The notes beneath the pieces are model-generated. The model was given only the letters and a program-made list of their open reading frames with translations, was not told where the DNA came from and made no database searches. A stretch of DNA of 5,264 nucleotides. Source: Bryobacterales bacterium. GTDB lineage: Bacteria; Acidobacteriota; Terriglobia; Bryobacterales; Bryobacteraceae. The position numbers were made by a program, and so were the translations under genes. The first letter of the stretch is position 1. Each line of letters starts with the position of its first letter. Below, one piece after another: positions 4,947-5,264 of the stretch. Location of the stretch: assembly GCA_025462985.1 (NCBI GenBank), contig JAOAPP010000578.1:1-5264 (forward strand). The letters are read 5' to 3'.

Positions 4947-5264
4947 GTAGCGGGTGACAAAAAGGTCGAGCTTGCCATCGTTATCAAAGTCGAAGAATCC
5001 CGCAGAAGCCGACCAGCCGCCGCCCGCGACGCCCGCCCGCTCGGTTACATCCGTGAATGTGCCATTGCCGTTGTTGCGGTATAGAATGTTTTGCCCGTAA
5101 CTGGTGATATAGATGTCCGTTTATCCGTCGTTGTCGTAATCGCCTTTAGTCACGCCCATTCCGTAATTCCCTTCTACGGCTTTTGCAAGAGCGGCGGGTT
5201 CAGTGACATCTGTGAATGTGCCATCGCGATTCTGCCGGAATAGCCGGTTCCAGTAACGCGGATC

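Larger units (their letters stand above)
3900..5264 (-). pseudogene. CRTAC1-family gene interrupted by an in-frame TAA (5' end outside window)
   Basis: Reading the frame of the CRTAC1-like protein upstream of ATG 4946, similarity continues for 58 codons (TDIYITSYGQNILYRNNG, then the loop DFDNDGKLD). It meets TAA at 5123-5121 and then carries on for another 47 codons to the window edge (QNRDGTFTDV, then GDYDNDG). The stop replaces the residue between DYDNDG and TDIYI, where sibling loops in this protein carry Tyr, Leu, Trp or Lys. A single-base change from a Tyr codon would create it. The frame matches on both sides, so no indel is needed. No ATG, GTG or TTG occurs in frame between the TAA and 4946, so downstream translation would restart mid-domain. 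Either a true nonsense mutation or a base-call error; TAA rules out selenocysteine or pyrrolysine decoding. Confidence 0.72.

Noticed and set aside
4698..5084. 128-aa plus-strand frame opposite the CRTAC1-family gene
   Set aside because: It is antisense to repeats with clear FG-GAP motifs. The repeated DNA of the calcium loops makes the opposite frames look regular.
5121..5123. Recoding of the in-frame stop as a non-standard amino acid
   Set aside because: The codon is TAA, not TGA or TAG, and no recoding element is visible.
4560..5150. Recurring CGTTGTCGTAATCG/CGTCGTTGTC-like strings suggestive of a DNA repeat array or CRISPR
   Set aside because: They encode the repeated D-x-D-N-D-G loops of the CRTAC1-like protein. 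Spacing varies and sequence differs by codon choice: protein repeats, not a CRISPR.

Overview
The window looks like chromosome from a soil-type, moderately GC-rich bacterium, most likely an Acidobacteriota member of the Bryobacterales/Solibacter kind. That assignment is inference. It rests on a CRTAC1-family (FG-GAP repeat plus ASPIC/UnbV) gene translationally coupled to a multi-TPR gene, a pairing I associate with Acidobacteriota, and on the style of the other proteins. No rRNA or other decisive taxonomic marker is present.

Left edge (1-336): the last 49 codons of a tyrosine recombinase/integrase, with the catalytic Tyr in an LYTHIS motif, run toward the 3' end of an intact minus-strand tRNA-Val(UAC) with encoded CCA. 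The 108-nt gap between them holds three copies of CCGTAC. This is the classic arrangement of an integrative element inserted at a tRNA 3' end: the element would lie to the left and resident chromosome to the right.

Middle (384-2829): on the minus strand, a complete ThiF/MoeB-type E1-like adenylyltransferase of about 339 aa ends 47 nt before the tRNA. Divergent from it, on the plus strand, are a 98-aa DUF2103-like protein and an aldo/keto reductase of about 341 aa. These two are 37 nt apart and are probably co-transcribed.

Right part (2839-5264): on the minus strand and convergent with the reductase (9-nt gap) are a TPR protein and, upstream of it, a CRTAC1-family protein that runs off the window. 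Their coding regions overlap by a TTGA stop/start. The CRTAC1 reading frame is broken by an in-frame TAA at 5121-5123 inside a well-conserved calcium-binding-type repeat. The frame is intact on both sides, so this is a nonsense change or a base-call error rather than a frameshift. No initiation codon follows until ATG at 4946, in mid-domain.

There is no CRISPR array, rRNA or recognisable defence or biosynthetic cluster. The genes do not form one obvious pathway. Apart from the integrase/tRNA junction and the interrupted CRTAC1 gene, this looks like ordinary chromosome, and I do not see a convincing undescribed system.
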